Origin: Lysobacteraceae bacterium
GTDB lineage: Bacteria > Pseudomonadota > Gammaproteobacteria > Xanthomonadales > Xanthomonadaceae
Length of the DNA stretch: 7,511 bases
Direction: 5' to 3'
NCBI GenBank assembly: GCA_004173415.1
Contig: SEHC01000211.1
Location: 1 to 7,511 of the forward strand
Shown piece after piece: positions 7,229 to 7,511 of this stretch. A program made the position numbers and the translations under genes. Every line of letters begins with the position of its first letter. Positions within the stretch are counted from its first letter, which is position 1. The notes under the pieces are model-generated. The model had not been told where the DNA came from. It searched no databases and was given only the letters and a program-made list of their open reading frames with translations.

Positions 7229-7511
7229 TTTCGGCACCGGTCACGGACCCGCGCTGGACTTCTTCCAGCACTCCCAGCGTATCGGCCAGGCCTTTCAGGG
7301 TCGCCGGCGCCAGCACCGGCTGGTCCGGCAGCGCCAGCAGTCCCTGGCGCAGGGTCAGCAGGTGCCCGGCCAGGTTGCCGCTGTCGACCGTCGACACGTA
7401 ATGCGGCGGCAACGGCTGCAGGGTTTCGGTGTCGTACCAGTTGTAGAAATGGCCGCGGTGGCGGGCCAGGTTTTCCATCGTGGCCAGGGTGCGCTGGGTG
7501 CGCTCGAGCAC

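Larger units (their letters stand above)
2265..7511 (-). pseudogene. ndvB: Cyclic beta-1,2-glucan synthase (NdvB/ChvB family), disrupted by two frameshifting deletions; 5' part outside window
   Basis: Family members are very large inner-membrane proteins that build cyclic beta-1,2-glucans for the periplasm. A GT84 domain polymerises, a glycoamylase-like domain is thought to act in cyclisation, and a GH94 domain trims chains by phosphorolysis. GT84 and its membrane helices would lie beyond 7511. Visible in order: a linker (RHRGHFYNWYDTETLQPLPP, near 7450); the glycoamylase-like domain (about 6806-6150, SIGYNVDERR, SWSGSMFEYLMP, VPWGVSESGYN, NYQYRAFGVPG); two GH94 beta-sandwich modules (about 5960-5600 and 4440-3900); and the GH94 catalytic domain (FGFRDQLQDVMA near 3400, GTGDWNDGMN near 3030, ENGGQYTHAAVW near 2560). 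The coding frame breaks at about 6516 and again at about 2458, and conserved residues are missing at both points. The frame before the first break stops at 6453-6455. The last 64 codons (2265-2459) resemble the family C-terminus (YRHGESMYLIDI, LVDDGAVHHV). An assembly error could produce the same picture, in which case the gene is intact. The family call is secure; the disrupted state is as written. Confidence 0.9.

Overview
The window is very GC-rich (clearly above 65% G+C, with strong GC bias at third codon positions). Its gene content fits a gammaproteobacterium of the Xanthomonadaceae/Lysobacteraceae type (Lysobacter, Luteimonas, Pseudoxanthomonas or a relative). That placement is inferred from base composition and protein flavour, not from a search. 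No mobile element, CRISPR array, tRNA or rRNA was recognised.

Layout, left to right. (1) 1-270 (+): the last 89 codons of uracil-DNA glycosylase (ung). (2) 289-837 (-): a secreted or periplasmic DUF2059 protein, convergent with ung across an 18-base gap that is mostly a 12-base palindrome. (3) 838-963: a short divergent intergenic region with a good sigma70-like promoter aimed at the next gene and placed so that its mRNA would be leaderless. (4) 964-1395 (+): arfB, a stop-codon-independent ribosome-rescue hydrolase. (5) 1392-2003 (+): a small PlsC-type acyltransferase joined to arfB by an ATGA overlap. (6) 2056-2283 (-): a 75-residue protein of unknown function. (7) 2265-7511 (-): the C-terminal two thirds of a cyclic beta-1,2-glucan synthase (NdvB/ChvB/Cgs family), which runs off the right edge. 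Most of the window is this gene.

The main observation is that the glucan synthase is not intact as written. Family similarity runs in one frame from 7511 to about 6516, moves to a second frame for about 1,353 uninterrupted codons down to about 2458, and then returns to the first frame for the last 64 codons. At both switch points conserved residues are missing: about 12 residues (roughly 37 bases) inside the glycoamylase-like domain, and about 68 residues (roughly 200 bases) including the GGWTWYTGSAGW region of the GH94 phosphorylase domain. These look like two frameshifting deletions, so this is either a young pseudogene or an assembly artefact. Everything between them is well preserved.

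The other genes are ordinary housekeeping functions: DNA repair, ribosome rescue and lipid acylation. I do not see a convincing new biological system. The leads worth following are the double deletion, the predicted leaderless arfB and the unknown small protein overlapping the end of the glucan synthase gene.
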